A DNA stretch of 64,000 bases from Moniliella sp. 'wahieum' (GCA_003971905.1 RSEE01000125.1:1-64000); one strand, 5' to 3'; positions 34,078 through 44,773 are shown, counted from the first letter of the stretch. Notes: generated by a model not told the origin, from the sequence alone. Translations and numbers: made by a program.

Positions 34078-35460
34078 TCAGGAGAAACGCATTGAATCAC
34101 GTTCGCCTTGGTCTTGGTTGCCCGTCACTTCTCGGCCCCGAGCAGGGGAATCAAGAGTGTCCAACCAATGGTGGAAGAGGTAGCGCTTGATATCTGCCAT
34201 GGTACGTGCCCGGCCGGTGCCGTCCAAGAGCGGCAGACCAGCATGGGTGGAGGGCCGGGTGAGCCGCTGATACTGTGCCGGCGACAAGGGCAATTGAGTA
34301 CGCCCGTGCTGGATCCAAGTTTCGACCTGGTGAAGCGGAATGCTGTATCCGACGCGCGGGTGGAAGGAGAGGTAGTGGTGAGGTTTCTTGAGTCGATCCG
34401 ATACTACAGGTCTGAGGAAAACACGTGCAGGTGAAGTGTGCGCATCGAGGGACACTGTGGTACGCCAGTGGATCGGCCAGCTTCGACCTGCCCGGCCTGG
34501 GCCAAGCGAAACAGCGCATCCCGTTCCGGCCTGCAGTGCTTCCGCCGTGCGCAACAAGTCCCATCCGTCCGTGGGGCTGGCGTCCCGTGTTGCCTGGGGC
34601 ATGTGCGCCTCGATCAAACGCTGGACCTGGCCGGGACAAGTGTCAGTGCTGCTCCATCAACGCAACCATATCCGCCTCCCATAGACGATGGGTCATGGGG
34701 ACGGGAACACACTTGCGAACCCAACTCGTCTCATCGGAAAGAGGGAGGACATACTGCCATCGCGGTTGCCCGCACTTTGCTCACCACCTCCCCCGCCCAG
34801 GGGGACGGAAGGAGGTGGAAAGCTGATCCAGCGTGGTCGCATCGAGGCTCGTACCGTCCGGCAGCGGGAATGGCAGACGGGGCAGGACCAATACGTGGTA
34901 CTTGGCCTTGGGGTACGCGTCCATCACCGCCATCGTCCAGCGATCCACCAACAAACACAAGCGCCCATCTGGCAGCAGGCCAGGACAGGCGGGGGGCGCA
35001 AGAGCGTAGCGGGTCAGCGCATGGTCCCAGCTGTCGGATACCTTATCGGATCCCGTGGCGGATCGCTTATCGTACTTGGCCCGACGTTGCGCCCGAGGAG
35101 GCGGCCGCGAGGAGGGTGCTTGAGCCTGGCTCGGCGCCTGTCGGCCGCTCTGCTCTGCCCCACCACCAGGCGGCGTGCTGCGCGCCGACACCCACCGATC
35201 CAGCGTCTGCTGCCGGCCCAAACTCCGGGACTCAGGCCCGACTGGTGGATCTGCCCTCGAAGCCACCAGACCAGGGGACGAAGTGGCGGGCGCTGGCTCG
35301 GCACAGGATGTACCCCGCTCGGCTCGGCCGGACGCCGGGGGCTGTCCCTCCCACGCGCCGGGTGAGGGCCAGCGGGGGGGGATGGCGTGGCAGCGGATGG
35401 CGTGGCAGCGGATGGCGGCGCCATGTCGGCCCAAAGGTGGAGGGAGGCCTCAGATGCCAA
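34078..35460 (-). CDS. HNT3: Aprataxin/Hnt3-like DNA deadenylase, frameshifted
   Basis: HIT-domain enzyme that removes AMP from abortive 5'-adenylated DNA ends left by DNA ligase, in nuclear strand-break repair. Start near 35460 (MASEASLHLWADM), followed by a Pro/Ala low-complexity stretch with a 15-bp DNA repeat (35381-35410). The HIT domain begins SDSWDHALTRYA, then MDAYPKAKYHVLVLPRLPF (about 34880-34940), LDQLSTS, and after a frame change HSVPSMRTLHLHVFSSDL, the histidine triad (about 34405-34455). Then SDRLKKPHHYLSFHP, and a C-terminal zinc-finger-like part with MADIKRYLFHHW (about 34150-34200), stop at 34078. At least three single-base shifts are needed. It is divergent from the SET gene. 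Family call is firm; N-terminus is approximate. Confidence 0.78.
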
Positions 35461-35678
35461 GGTTCAATGGAGGAAGTACGTGGTCGGGGCGGTGCAGCAG
35501 ACGCGATCGCTGCTGCTGGGCAGTGAGTGCACTAAAAACCCCCCGCGGGCCCATGCGAGCACCACGTGATCGCCGGTGCTAATAAGCGCGCATTGGTTGG
35601 TTTACTTTTTTTCCTCCGTTTGGTTGGCTTTTGCTTGCGGCCACCTCCGTCAGAGGATCTGGGCACCACCATCCGCAC
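35461..35678. promoter_or_regulatory. Divergent promoter region, aprataxin / SET gene
   Basis: About 220 bp between the two divergent start codons. A T-rich stretch (about 35605-35620) lies just upstream of the SET gene. No specific factor site is claimed. Confidence 0.4.
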
Positions 35679-36865
35679 ATGTGCGTTGCGTGCGCTGAAG
35701 AGCCGCAGCGTACGACGCGTTCTGCCCTGCCCGCCCCATCTGCCGACGAGGTGATGCGGGCACGCATTGCGTCGCTGCAGACCTGGTGCGCATGTGAGGG
35801 GTACCTGTTGGATCCGCGCGCTGAGATTTGCGTCGAGCGAGGCCGGTGGGGCGTGGGGCTGCGCGCCAACACGCAGGTTGCCGAGGGGGAGATTGTGGCT
35901 GCCTTTCCTCAAGCCTCGTTTCTTTCTTTCGGCACTGTCGGACCTCCTGCCGAGCTTCTCTGTGCCGAGACACGGATGGGACCGACGCTTGAACTGGCGC
36001 TTTGTCTGTTGTGGGAGTCTTTGCAGGGCCCGCGTTCGCGCTGGCGGGCTTACCTCTACTCTCTGCCGGAACCCGTGGTGCTGCCGCCGCTGTGGCCCTG
36101 GACGGAGCCCGAGCTGGCTACGACGAGGCAGCGTCATTGGATGCATCTGCTGCGGCGCACGACGGTGGGTGCGCGATGCGTGTCCCGCGCCCGGGCCGCG
36201 CAGCACGACCGGTGGAGCGGGATGGGCGAGGACAAGATGTTGGCGTATGGTACGTTGGATGCGGTCTTGACTCCGGACCGGATTGCGTTTCTGCAACGCT
36301 GCTTTCCCTTTGCGCGCGCTGCCAGTCCAAGCCAGCACGGGGACCAGCCGAACCCAGCTGGGGGCGCACGGCCGTTGCGGGACCTGCATGCGGCGCCGCC
36401 GTCGTGTCGCGCTGGTTGGCGGGACGCGTTGGGGCGGTGCTGCTCGGTGGTAAGTTCGCGTGCGTTTGTGCTGGACGAGCAGATGGGGCTGGCGCTGTGC
36501 CCGCTGGCGGACGTGTTCAACCACGCCGGGGACAGAATGGGGTGCAGCTGGAGGTAGGCGAGGATGGGATGGCTGTGATGCGCGCCGTGGGCCGGCTGGG
36601 GCCGGGGGAGGTGTACAATACGTATGGCGCGCTGGATCGGGCGGAGCTGCTGTGTCGGTATGGGTTTGTGCCCGGCCTGGTCGGGTATGCCGGGTCGGAT
36701 TCCGAGGGGGATTCCGAGGGGGATTCCGAGGGGGATTCCGGGGGGGATTCCGAGGGCGACGCGGAGGGCGATGGGGCGGAGGAGGAGGTGGAGGGGGCGG
36801 CGGCGGCGCTAGAGGCAGCGGTCAAGGCGTATCTGGCGGGCGGGGTTGCTGGGGTAAACGAATAG
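35679..36865 (+). CDS. SETD6/Rkm-like SET-domain lysine methyltransferase, one frameshift
   Basis: SET-domain protein of the SETD6/RuBisCO-LSMT/Rkm class, which methylates lysines of ribosomal or other proteins using S-adenosylmethionine. First ATG at 35679; a second at 35754 begins the conserved part (MRARIASLQTWC), so the true start may be there. Motifs: VERGRWGVGLRA (GxG of SET), ELALCLLWE, GPRSRWRAYLYSLP, and the core CPLADVFNHAGDR (NH motif, about 36500-36535). There the frame shifts by one base and continues NGVQLEVGEDGMAV, then GEVYNTYGALDRAELLCRYG, the conserved C-terminal SET signature. Next comes an acidic DSEG repeat (36698-36760) and a short helical end to the stop at 36865. No obvious substrate-binding domain outside this core. 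Confidence 0.8.
36698..36757 (+). repeat. In-frame 12-bp tandem repeat encoding DSEG
   Basis: Five units of GATTCCGAGGGG (one with GGG for GAG, the last ending in C) in the SET gene, giving DSEG DSEG DSEG DSGG DSEG, followed by degenerate DAEG. Confidence 0.92.
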
Positions 36866-37174
36866 CAGGCTGTAACACATGCCGGCCTGGCGGCGGGGGA
36901 TGCTTTCTACAGATATGCGCTGCCGTCGGACTACAACACCACGCGAACAAGCAAGAGCATTGCGAGTGTGCAACGGCCGACACAGGCGAGTACTGGACAC
37001 GGGGTACCGCGTACACACGCTGCTCGTCGCGTGTGGCGCGGCGGAACGCACCCGCAGCCTGGGGCGGAATTCCGCCTGGGCCAGGCAGGGCGCCCGAGCA
37101 TTTTTGCGTCGCCTGGCCTGGCGTGGCCTGGGCGAGCCGCAGCGTCCCCGCTCCACCCCGCCACTGCTGCTGCG
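36866..37174. promoter_or_regulatory. Spacer upstream of the RBM39-like gene
   Basis: 309 bp between the SET stop and the next ATG on the same strand. It should contain the SET terminator and the RBM39-like promoter. No specific motif identified. Confidence 0.4.
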
Positions 37175-38839
37175 ATGAGCGCCTCGCCAGTGCGCACCGA
37201 AGCGGCAGAGCGCGAACGGCAATTAGCCGAGACGCTGCGTGCGCGCCGTCGTCGCTCTTCCGCCGCCGAGCCACCGCCCACCGACCCTCGGTTGCGCGAA
37301 CGCTCGCCCCACCCTCCACAGCGACGCGACCGGGACCATGTGCATGAGTATGAGCATGAGCAGGAGCAGGAGCAGAGCAGAGCTTGACAGGGAACGAACT
37401 CGCGACCGCAACCCCGACCACACTCGAAAGCGAGACCACATGCGGGACCGTGAAAAGGACAGGGACAAGGAAAGCGACCGCGACCGCGACCGCGAACGAG
37501 ACCGTGACCGCGACCGTGACCGCGAACGCGACCGCGAACGTGATGGGAACCGGGACTGGGATGCTCGTCGGCGCGGACGGAACGAGCGGGAGAGTCGGGC
37601 GTCGCGTGACTATCGTGACCGTGACCGCGAACGTGACCGGGAGCGTGACCGGGGTACGAGGGGGAGAAGGAGCGGGAGCGGGCGCGGGAGAGGAGAGTGC
37701 GTGCCGAGCCCGTTGCGCAGTGGCGTCCGCAGCACATTTACCAACATGAGCCGGACCAGGACACGTTGGACCGTACGGTGTTTGTTGCGTCGCTGAGCCA
37801 GACCGTGTCGACGCACACGTTGGGCCAGTTTATGGCGCTCAACCTGGGCATGGAGGAGGTGGTGGATGCGCACATTGTCATGGACAAGGTCACGCGCCGT
37901 CCCAAGGGCGTGGGGTACGTTACGCTCGCCACGCGGCAGGGAGCACACGTGCGCTGCAGCTCACTGGCCATGTATTGTACGGCATTCCGGTGCAGGTGTC
38001 GCCTGTTTCGTTCCTTCCCTCCCACGCGAGTGGGGAGGCTGCTGGCGCAGGCGCCGGAGGCGGAGGGCGGAGGCGGTGCCGGCGTCGGGGCCGGCTCGAC
38101 GGGCGGGGAGAACCCCGAGGCACGGCTGTATGTGGGCAGTTTGAACTTCAACCTGGATGCGCCGGCGGTCAAATCTGTCTTTTCCCGCTTTTGGACCGGT
38201 GGAGTATGTGGACCTGCACCGGGAAGTGACGGGCAAGTCCAAAGGGTTTGCCTTTGTGCAATTTGTCGAGCCGGCAGACGCCCAAGCCGCCCGCCAGCGC
38301 CTCAATGGCGTCGAGATTATGGGACGGCCGATCCGGGTGGGGCACGTCAAGCCCCGAGCCATGGCCAGTTCCGCTCCCGTCTCGCGCCCAGGCCCAGCCG
38401 ACAGCATGGAACCCACCGCGCCTTCCTACCTGGACGAAGGGGTGGCGGGCGTGGACGCCGATGCACGTGCGACGTTAATGCAGACCTCATGTACCGCGGT
38501 ACGGCGCGTCAGCCGGCCGCCGCTGCCGTGCAGGCCATCCCGCCGCCGCCACCGTCGACGGCGGTCAAGCTGGCCAACATGTTTGATCCGGCCGAGGAGA
38601 GCGATCCGCACTGGGCGCGCGACATGGCGAGCGAGGTGGAGGAAGAGTGTGCGGCGCAGTACGGGCCCGTGGCGCGCATCTGGCTCGACGAGCAATCCCA
38701 GGGCGACATTTACGTGCGTTTCCGCGACCCGGGCGCGGCGCAGCGCGCGGTACAGGCACTGCATGGGCGCCACTTCAACGGCCGCGCCATCCAGGCCCAC
38801 TCCATCCCGGAAGCCATCTTTGCGGCCAAGGTGGCGTAG
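37175..38839 (+). CDS. RBM39/CAPER (Rsd1)-like splicing factor, multiply frameshifted
   Basis: Nuclear RNA-binding protein that links U2AF-type recognition to the spliceosome. ATG 37175 (MSASPVRTEAAERERQLAET). An Arg/Asp/Glu-rich RS-like region of DR/ER repeats (about 37390-37690) precedes three RRMs. RRM1: RTVFVASLSQTVSTHTLGQF ... RRPKGVGYVT (37770-38000). RRM2: ARLYVGSLNFNLDAPAVKSV ... TGKSKGFAFVQF (38120-38350). RRM3 is a UHM: KLANMFDPAEESDPHW ... ARIWLDEQSQGDIYVRF, GRHFNGRAIQAH (38565-38835). One-base frame changes occur near 37370, 37655, 37950, 38030, 38195 (an extra T in a T run) and 38485, most at or near short homopolymers. Order and spacing match RBM39 throughout, so the product is certain though the sequence as given does not encode it in one frame. 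Confidence 0.85.
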
Positions 38840-39149
38840 CGCTGGGCATGTGGCCGCACCGAGCGACAAAATGGAGAGATGCGATGTGCTTGCAGTTGGT
38901 TTGGCGGCACAGCTGCTCGTATAGGTCTCGTATCCGTTAGCGTCTGAATAGAATTGGGAATGGGGAATCAAAAACGTGGATTGGATTAATTACGGTGTTC
39001 CTGGACCTCCACCAAGCGGCCCCAAAAAATCCTGCAAATTATATAAGCCCTCGTCCTCTGCGGTCTGTCGGCGCGAAGATTTTGAGCCCCACCGCCACCG
39101 CCACTGCGACTGCCGCCGCGACCGCCGCTTCCTGTCTGCTGGCCTGCGC
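38840..39149. promoter_or_regulatory. Spacer with TATA-like box upstream of tRNase Z
   Basis: 310 bp between the RBM39-like stop and the tRNase Z start. TTATATAAG at about 39040-39048 lies roughly 100 bp before the ATG and is a reasonable TATA element. Confidence 0.45.
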
Positions 39150-42100
39150 ATGTCCCTCCGTCGTGCGCTCATCGCCCGAGTCAGCCAGATGGACGCCAGC
39201 GTGACCCTTGTGCCTGGCGCGGTAGCCGACGGGGCGTGGGGGCTACCTTCGGTGCTCGTCTGCGCCAACCAATCGCGCGTGCTGCTCGCCGCGCCCGAGG
39301 GCACGACCCGCCGTGCGCTCGACAAGCGTCTCGGTCTGCCCATTCCCACGCTGACACCTACGAATGCGCCGCCGAGCTCGAGCGCGGTGGTGCTCCTTCC
39401 TGCTGCTACGGCTGCTGCGGCCGGGGGTCTGCACGGCACGTTGATGAGCATTGCGGATGGTGCGCGGGCGCGGGTGGAGCAGTTGCCCGCGAAACTGACG
39501 CAGGGCAAGCACGTCCCTCCGCTCCAACTCATTGGTCCGACCAATACACGTCATATCGTTGCGCTCGCGCGCGCGTTCAGTCGGCGCGACGGGTTTGGGC
39601 TCGATGTGGCCGAGGTGACCAGCGAGACGCACAACGTCGCCACGCCCGTGCACCAGGACCCGTCATTGTCCATCTACGCCCTGCCCATCAGCCTTGCCAC
39701 CTCGAGCGAGCGGCCGAGTAAAAAGCGTCGCCCGTCACCGGACCCGAGCTGCCGCCCGACTACCTGCACAAAGTGATCGCAACCATGTTCAATGCGTCTG
39801 GTCTGCCCGGCGGGCGCGCCGAGGACGCCGATCCGGCCCAGCTCGGCCCTTCGCGCAACTACCTTACCCGCCCGTTGCCCTTGCCCGTTGCGCCGGTCCC
39901 ACTGTCCCTGCCTTCGCCGCACGTAGGGTTCGGGCCCGACGGGGCGAACGCAACGTCGCTTCCGCCCGAGGTGGTGGTGTATGCAATTGAAACGGCACCT
40001 ACCATGCCGAAAATTGACCAGGCGCGCCGGCGGCATTTGGATGTCCGCGCGGCCCGCACATGCGCGGCTTGCGCGACGGAACGCCCGTCCACATTTCTCG
40101 CCCGGTCGGGTGGGTAGTGCCCGACCTGAGCGCGGGAGAGGCGCTGCCGACATGGGAGGAAGGTATGTCGCTCCCGTCCGAGCCGAGGCAACGGCAGCTG
40201 TTGCTGCAAGCTCGTTGGATGAGTGTCGTGGAGGCCAACCCGCCCGGCCGGCAGGGCAGGGCAGTACAAGCGCTCAAGAAGGCCGAGGCGGCCTTGTCCA
40301 AGGCCAAGGCAGCGAAAGTTGTGCCGGGCAAAGAGGAGGCGCATGCGACGCAGCTGCAAGAGCTCGAGACCCGCTTGGCCCATGCCCGCGAAGCGCATGC
40401 GCGGTACGAAGAGGTGGTCAGTGTCCCGCTCGAAGAGGTGACGTTGACCGCGGACCTGGTCACCCAGTCCCCGCTTCCGGGCGGAGCGATGGTGCAGGTG
40501 TACCTACCGTCTGAATCCTATGTCGAGCCCTTTCTCGCCGAGGCGCCCAAACTGTTTGCGCGCTACCCCACCCAAGCCACGCTGCGCGCCGTGCTGCATA
40601 TTGTTCCTCCGGCGGTATGGGAAGACGAGCGGTACCAAGCGTTTGTCCAGTCGCTCGGGAGTGGCGTCGAGCACATCCTCTCCTCCCTGCGTACTGTGCC
40701 GACGAGCTGTCCTATCCCCGTGCCGCGCTCGGCTTGCACAAGGTGTCCCACCTGGACCGGGACATGTTTAGTGTTCCCCCCTATTCGCTCGAGCCGCGCA
40801 AACCACAGACACCGCAACGCCCCTGAGCGAAAGTTTGTTCCTTGCGTCTCATGCCGCCGCCAGAGGGAAGCGCGATTGTGCGTCTGTCGGACCCCGATAG
40901 CGGGGGCAAGGGGATTGCCCAGCCGAACCTGCAGGCGCCGCTGCGCTTCCCCCGACGACAAGTTTATGCAGAACGCCGATGAGGAGGTGTTCTATTCGTT
41001 TGAGCGCGAGATGCTAGCGTCGGGCTACGTGGAAGGAGGCCGGAAGAGCAAGCGGCAGATGCGTGCCGAGGGCAAGGTGGAAGCGTGGTACGAGTACAAG
41101 AAGCTTTCGGACGAGGTGCGGGCCGATGTGGCGACGCGCCTCGCGCCTCGGACCAAGAAGGAGTGGGAGGAGATTGTGGTGACCCCGCTGGGTACGGGCT
41201 CGGCGTTGCCCAGTCGGGACCGCAACGTGTCCAGCACGCTGGTCGAGTACGACCATCGGCCGTCGGGCACGCAGGGCACAGCGGCGTATGGCACGATGCT
41301 GATGGACTGTGGCGAGTCGACGCTGGGCCAGCTGTGCCGGCGTATGGCGCGGAGCGGGCAGGAAAGTGCTACGCGATCTGCGGCTGCTGTTTATCTCGCA
41401 CAAGCATGCGGACCATCTGCTGGGTGTGTTCCGTCTATTGGCAGCACGGGCGGCGGTACGTTAACCTTTGGGTGCGATCTTGGGTGCGGTGCGTTTGGAC
41501 TGATTGATTGACTGGTATTTTTTGTTTGCCCCCCCCCCCCCCCCCGCAGCTCAACCCCTCGTCGCCGCTCTTCCTTGTCACATGCGACGAGGTGTACGGT
41601 GCGATCAAGGAGTGGGACCAGATGGAGTCGCTCGGGCTCTACACGTCCTCCAAGGGCGGGGTGTACTATGTGCCGGCGCAGTCGATCCGCCGCACTGCGT
41701 TGGAGTTGGACGGTACGTTGCTCGTGCCCCTGGCGCCCGCCCAGGCCTACCTCCCACAGAACCAACAGGTAGCCAGCTACGCGGGCTATTGGCATAGCCA
41801 CTCCAAGTTTGCCAAGCCCGAGCAGGTCGAGGACCGGGTGCGCCAGCTGGCCGAGTACGGGCTCAAGGTGGACACGGTGCCAGTCAATCACCGGTGCTTG
41901 CATGCGTATGGCGCTGTGGTCACGCACACCTCGCAGCCGTACGGGCAGTGGGGCTGGCGTATTCCGGCGACACGATCCCGTCCTCGGCGCTGGCCAACGC
42001 GGCGCGGCAGGCGCGGGTGGACGTGATGCTGCACGAGGCGACAATGGGCGACGACATGGTGGAAGATGCGTTTGTCAAGCGGCACTCGACGATGAACCAA

Positions 42101-42439
42101 GCGCTGGGCGTCGTCGCTGCCTCTGGCGCACCGCTGGCGATCCTGACGCACTTTAGCCAGCGCTACCCCAAGCTGCCCAAGCTGGGCAGCGTGGCAGAGA
42201 ACGGGGCGGCGGTGGTGCTGAGCTTCGACATGATGCGGCTGCGCTTGTCGGAGGCGTGGAAGTTTGGCTACTTTATGCCCGCCCTCGAGATGCTCTACCC
42301 GCCGACATGGAGGCGAGCAGCATGGACGACGCGTCGCTGGCGTCGCTGGCGTCGCAGCCGTCGCGGCCTTCGCAGCCGTCACGGCCGTCGCAACCGTCGC
42401 GGCCGATGGGCGACTGGACGTACTTTGTCTGGCAGCTGA
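39150..42439 (+). CDS. TRZ1: tRNase Z, long form (ELAC2/Trz1), multiply frameshifted
   Basis: Endonuclease that removes 3' trailers from precursor tRNAs in nucleus and mitochondria. Long form with an inactive N-terminal and an active C-terminal metallo-beta-lactamase half. Start ATG 39150 (MSLRRALIARVSQM). N-half: PSVLVCANQSRVLLAAPEGT; later PRGPHMRGLRDGTPVHIS and LHKVSHLDRDMFSVPP. C-half: PLGTGSALPSRDRNVSSTL, MLMDCGESTLGQL, LLFISHKHADHLLGVFRLL carrying the HxHxDH zinc motif (about 41390-41430). A 94-nt intron (41456-41549) follows, then DTVPVNHRCLHAYG, LAYSGDTIP, VDVMLHEATMGDDM, KRHSTMNQA and ILTHFSQRYPKLPKL. One-base shifts near 39728, 40055, 40685, 40800, 40945, 41365 and 41950. The frame after ALEMLYP either stops at 42439 or, with one more base, runs into the Pop8-like part. 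Function is certain. Confidence 0.88.
41456..41549 (+). other. tRNase Z intron (94 nt)
   Basis: Donor GTACGT at 41456, a branch-like TTGATTGAC near 41505, a C17 tract (41529-41545) and acceptor GCAG. It joins FRLLAARAA to LNPSSPLFLVTCDEV without frame loss, as expected for tRNase Z. Confidence 0.85.
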
Positions 42440-42773
42440 CGCGGCGGGGCGAGGGGGCGCGGGCGCGCTGCCGGCGCTGACGGACATGGTGGAGCAGGCG
42501 CTGGTGCGGCTGTATGGGCAGGCGGGCGGTGCGATTGGCGTGGCGGCGGTGCACGTGGCGGCGGAGCCGGACGGGGTGCGGGGCGTGCTGCGCGCGGCGG
42601 CGGGCGAGGCGGCCAAGGTGGCGGCCGCGCTGGCCGCGGCGCACGTCGACGGCTTCCGCCGGCGGTGGTGGCGTGCGCCCTCGGCCGAGGCCGTGTGGCG
42701 CCGCGCGGGCGGCACAGGCGCCGTGCCCGACTGGGTCGCCGCCGAGGCACAGGCCCTGCGCCAGATGGAATGA
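42307..42773 (+). CDS. POP8: Pop8-like RNase P/MRP subunit (separate gene or fused to tRNase Z)
   Basis: Resembles the small Pop8/Rpp14-type protein subunit of RNase P and RNase MRP, the enzymes that make tRNA 5' ends and process pre-rRNA. Possible start at ATG 42307 (MEASSMDDASLASLASQ), a linker with SQPSRP repeats, then GDWTYFVWQLTRRGE, a one-base shift in a G-rich stretch near 42450, and QALVRLYGQAGGAIGVAAVH, VRGVLRAAAGEAAKVAAALA, ending WVAAEAQALRQME and TGA at 42773. The order W-x-Y-F...QL, then AL(x)RxYG(x)xGxxI...VHV, then RVxR...AL follows the known Pop8 pattern. There is no spacer from tRNase Z: the ATG lies inside the tRNase Z 3' part. The call rests on short motifs in a 150-residue protein, so it is a good hypothesis rather than proof. 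Confidence 0.6.
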
Positions 42774-42901
42774 AAATCACATGTGATGCCATGTCACATC
42801 TCACATGCGCTCGTGCAGACAGGCAGGCAGGCAGCAGCCCACCCATACACCCCACAGGCTAACGCTAACGCTGGCCATATACACCCCCCCGCAACAAAAA
42901 G

Positions 42902-42993
42902 TGCGGCCGTCGGGAATCGAACCCGAGACTTCAGCTGCGCCCGGCGGGGGGCCCACGTGGAAGGCTGAAATTCTACCACTAAACTACAGCCGC
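42902..42993 (-). tRNA. tRNA-Gly (anticodon TCC) with intron
   Basis: Minus-strand tRNA gene of 92 bp with a GC-rich intron of about 21 nt after position 37. Acceptor stem GCGGCTG/CGGCCGC plus discriminator A, D-arm GTTTAGTGGTAGAA, anticodon stem TCAGC/GCTGA with loop CT-TCC-A, T-arm TCGGG-TTCGATT-CCCGA. All stems pair. It lies 128 bp downstream of the Pop8-like stop, in opposite orientation. A3-A5 runs on the plus strand at 42895-42900 give the T-rich terminator. Confidence 0.95.
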
Positions 42994-43203
42994 GCTGCTG
43001 CGCGCCCCGCACCCCCGCACGGCGGCTGAGCCACGCGGGAGGCAGGCGGCGGCTTAGGTCAGCACCCCCGTGCGCTCGGGCGGGGCGGTGGCGGGCGTGG
43101 TGGGGCGCAGGCACTGGCCCAGTGTGCGTCTGCCGCTGCTTGGCGGGCGGAGGCTGCTGTCCTGCCTCAGCCCCAGCCCCAGCGCCCCCCACCACCACCC
43201 GCC

Positions 43204-44753
43204 ATGTTCAAGTCGCTCGGCAAGATGATGGGCGCGTCGTCCAAGAAGGCACGCGCCAAGGACGACCCCGCCAACGCCCCGCCCTCCAGTGCCGCCCTCG
43301 CCGCCCAGGCGTTCACCGACGTGTCCTCGGCCTCTGCCGCTGCCTCGGCCGCCGCCCCGACGCCTGGGCCGCCCAGCCGCCGCCTCCTCCGCCCCCTTCC
43401 ACAGCCAGCCCCCGTCCCAGCCCCAGTCCCAGCCCCCGCCCCGCCCCCCCCCAGTCCGCCTCCCACCCCCACCACTCCCACTCCCACTCCCACTCCCACT
43501 CCCACTCCCACTCCCACTCGCACACCCCTGCCCCCATCCCCGCCCCGCCCGCCCGCGCGTCCCAGGGCAAGATCGACAAGCGCGCCGGCCTGAGCCGACA
43601 CGAGAGCCCGCTCCCGTCGCCCACCGAGGGCGGCATGCCGTCCAACAGCCCCCTGAGTCCGATGGCCAATGGCTACGATGCGTCATCGTCCACCTCGGCG
43701 TCGCAGCTGGTGCCTGCGCGCGAAGCCGGCGCGGCGGTGCGCACGTTTGACATTGACGATATGATTGCGCGTCTGATTGAGGCTGGGTACGTGGGCGGCA
43801 AATTCCCAAGCCGGCGCTCAAGAACAATGAGATTGTTGCGGTGTGCCAAGCGGCGCGCGAAGTGTTCTTGTCCCAGCCGACGTTGATTGAGCTCAGTCCG
43901 CCAGTCAAAATTGTCGGCGACACGCATGGGCAGTACCAGGACCTGCTGCGCATGTTCTCCATGTGTGGCTTCCCCCCCAACAGCAACTACCTCTTCTTGG
44001 GCGACTATGTCGACCGCGGCAAGCAGAGTCTCGAGACGATCCTGCTGCTCTTGTGCTACAAGATCAAGTACCCAGAAAACTTTTTCCTCCTGCGTGGGAA
44101 CCATGAATGCGCCAATGTCACCCGTGGTACGTGAGCCTGTCGTCCTCCTTCCCCGCGGATGCTCGTGTTACTTCTTCTTTTTTTTGCTAACCCTGCGCAT
44201 CCAGTCTACGGCTTTTACGACGAGTGCAAGCGCCGCGTCAACATCAAGATCTGGAAGACGTTTATCGATGTGTTCACACGCTTCCCATTGCGGCCGTGGT
44301 GGCGTCGAAAATTTTCTGTGTGCATGGCGGCCTGTCGCCGTCGTTGGCCGACATGGACGATATCCGGCGGATTGAGCGGCCGACGGACGTGCCGGACTAT
44401 GGGTTGCTGAATGACCTGCTCTGGTCCGATCCTTCGGACACGGCGTTGGATTGGGAGGACAATGAGCGGGGCGTGTCGTACTGTTTTGGCAAGTCGGTCA
44501 TTGGTCAGTTCCTGGGCCAATACGACTTTGACTTGATCTGTCGCGCGCACATGGTGGTAGAAGACGGGTACGAATTTTGGAACGAACGGACACTGGTTAC
44601 CATCTTCTCGGCGCCCAACTACTGTGGCGAATTCGACAACTTTGGCGCGGTGATGATGTGTCGGAGGATCTGCTGTGTGCATTTGAGTTGCTCAAACCGC
44701 TCGACTCGGCCGCACTCAAAAAGGAGATGGCCAAGACGCGCAGGAAAAAGTGA
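43204..44753 (+). CDS. PPZ1: Ppz-type PP1-related protein phosphatase, frameshifted
   Basis: Ser/Thr phosphatase of the fungus-specific Ppz group (salt tolerance, potassium homeostasis, inhibited by Hal3 in yeast). ATG 43204 ([19 protein letters not shown]; the second-position Gly of myristoylated yeast Ppz is not present). N-terminal Ala/Pro/Ser-rich region with a TP/HS hexanucleotide repeat, then [16 protein letters not shown]. Catalytic domain: [73 protein letters not shown], a 78-nt intron (44127-44204), [32 protein letters not shown], and an end with EMAKTRRKK and TGA at 44753. One-base losses near 43810 (CCC), 44277 (AA) and 44655 break the frame. About 490 residues. Assignment to Ppz rather than plain PP1 rests on the N-terminal extension and TRRKK end. 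Confidence 0.85.
43473..43520 (+). repeat. Hexanucleotide repeat ACTCCC in the Ppz N-terminal region
   Basis: About eight tandem ACTCCC units, encoding TP repeats in the frame of the ATG (HS repeats in another frame). Confidence 0.85.
44127..44204 (+). other. Ppz-like gene intron (78 nt)
   Basis: Donor GTACGT at 44127, branch point GCTAAC at about 44186-44191, acceptor CCAG ending 44204. Joins ...NVTR to VYGFYDECK exactly as in PP1-type phosphatases. Confidence 0.93.
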
Positions 44754-44773
44754 GTGCGAGCCCAGCGCCGGCC

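Noticed and set aside
34438-35526. 362-codon plus-strand open frame
   Set aside because: It is antisense to the aprataxin gene, whose HIT motifs are clearly on the minus strand.
37390-37690. Arg/Asp dipeptide repeat region as a pure microsatellite
   Set aside because: It is the RS-like N-terminal region of the RBM39-like protein, in the right place and of varied codons.
42307-42480. Pop8-like part as just a C-terminal tail of tRNase Z
   Set aside because: The segment from 42403 on has an ordered pattern matching Pop8 rather than the charged disordered tail normally found at the tRNase Z end; kept as a separate domain or gene.
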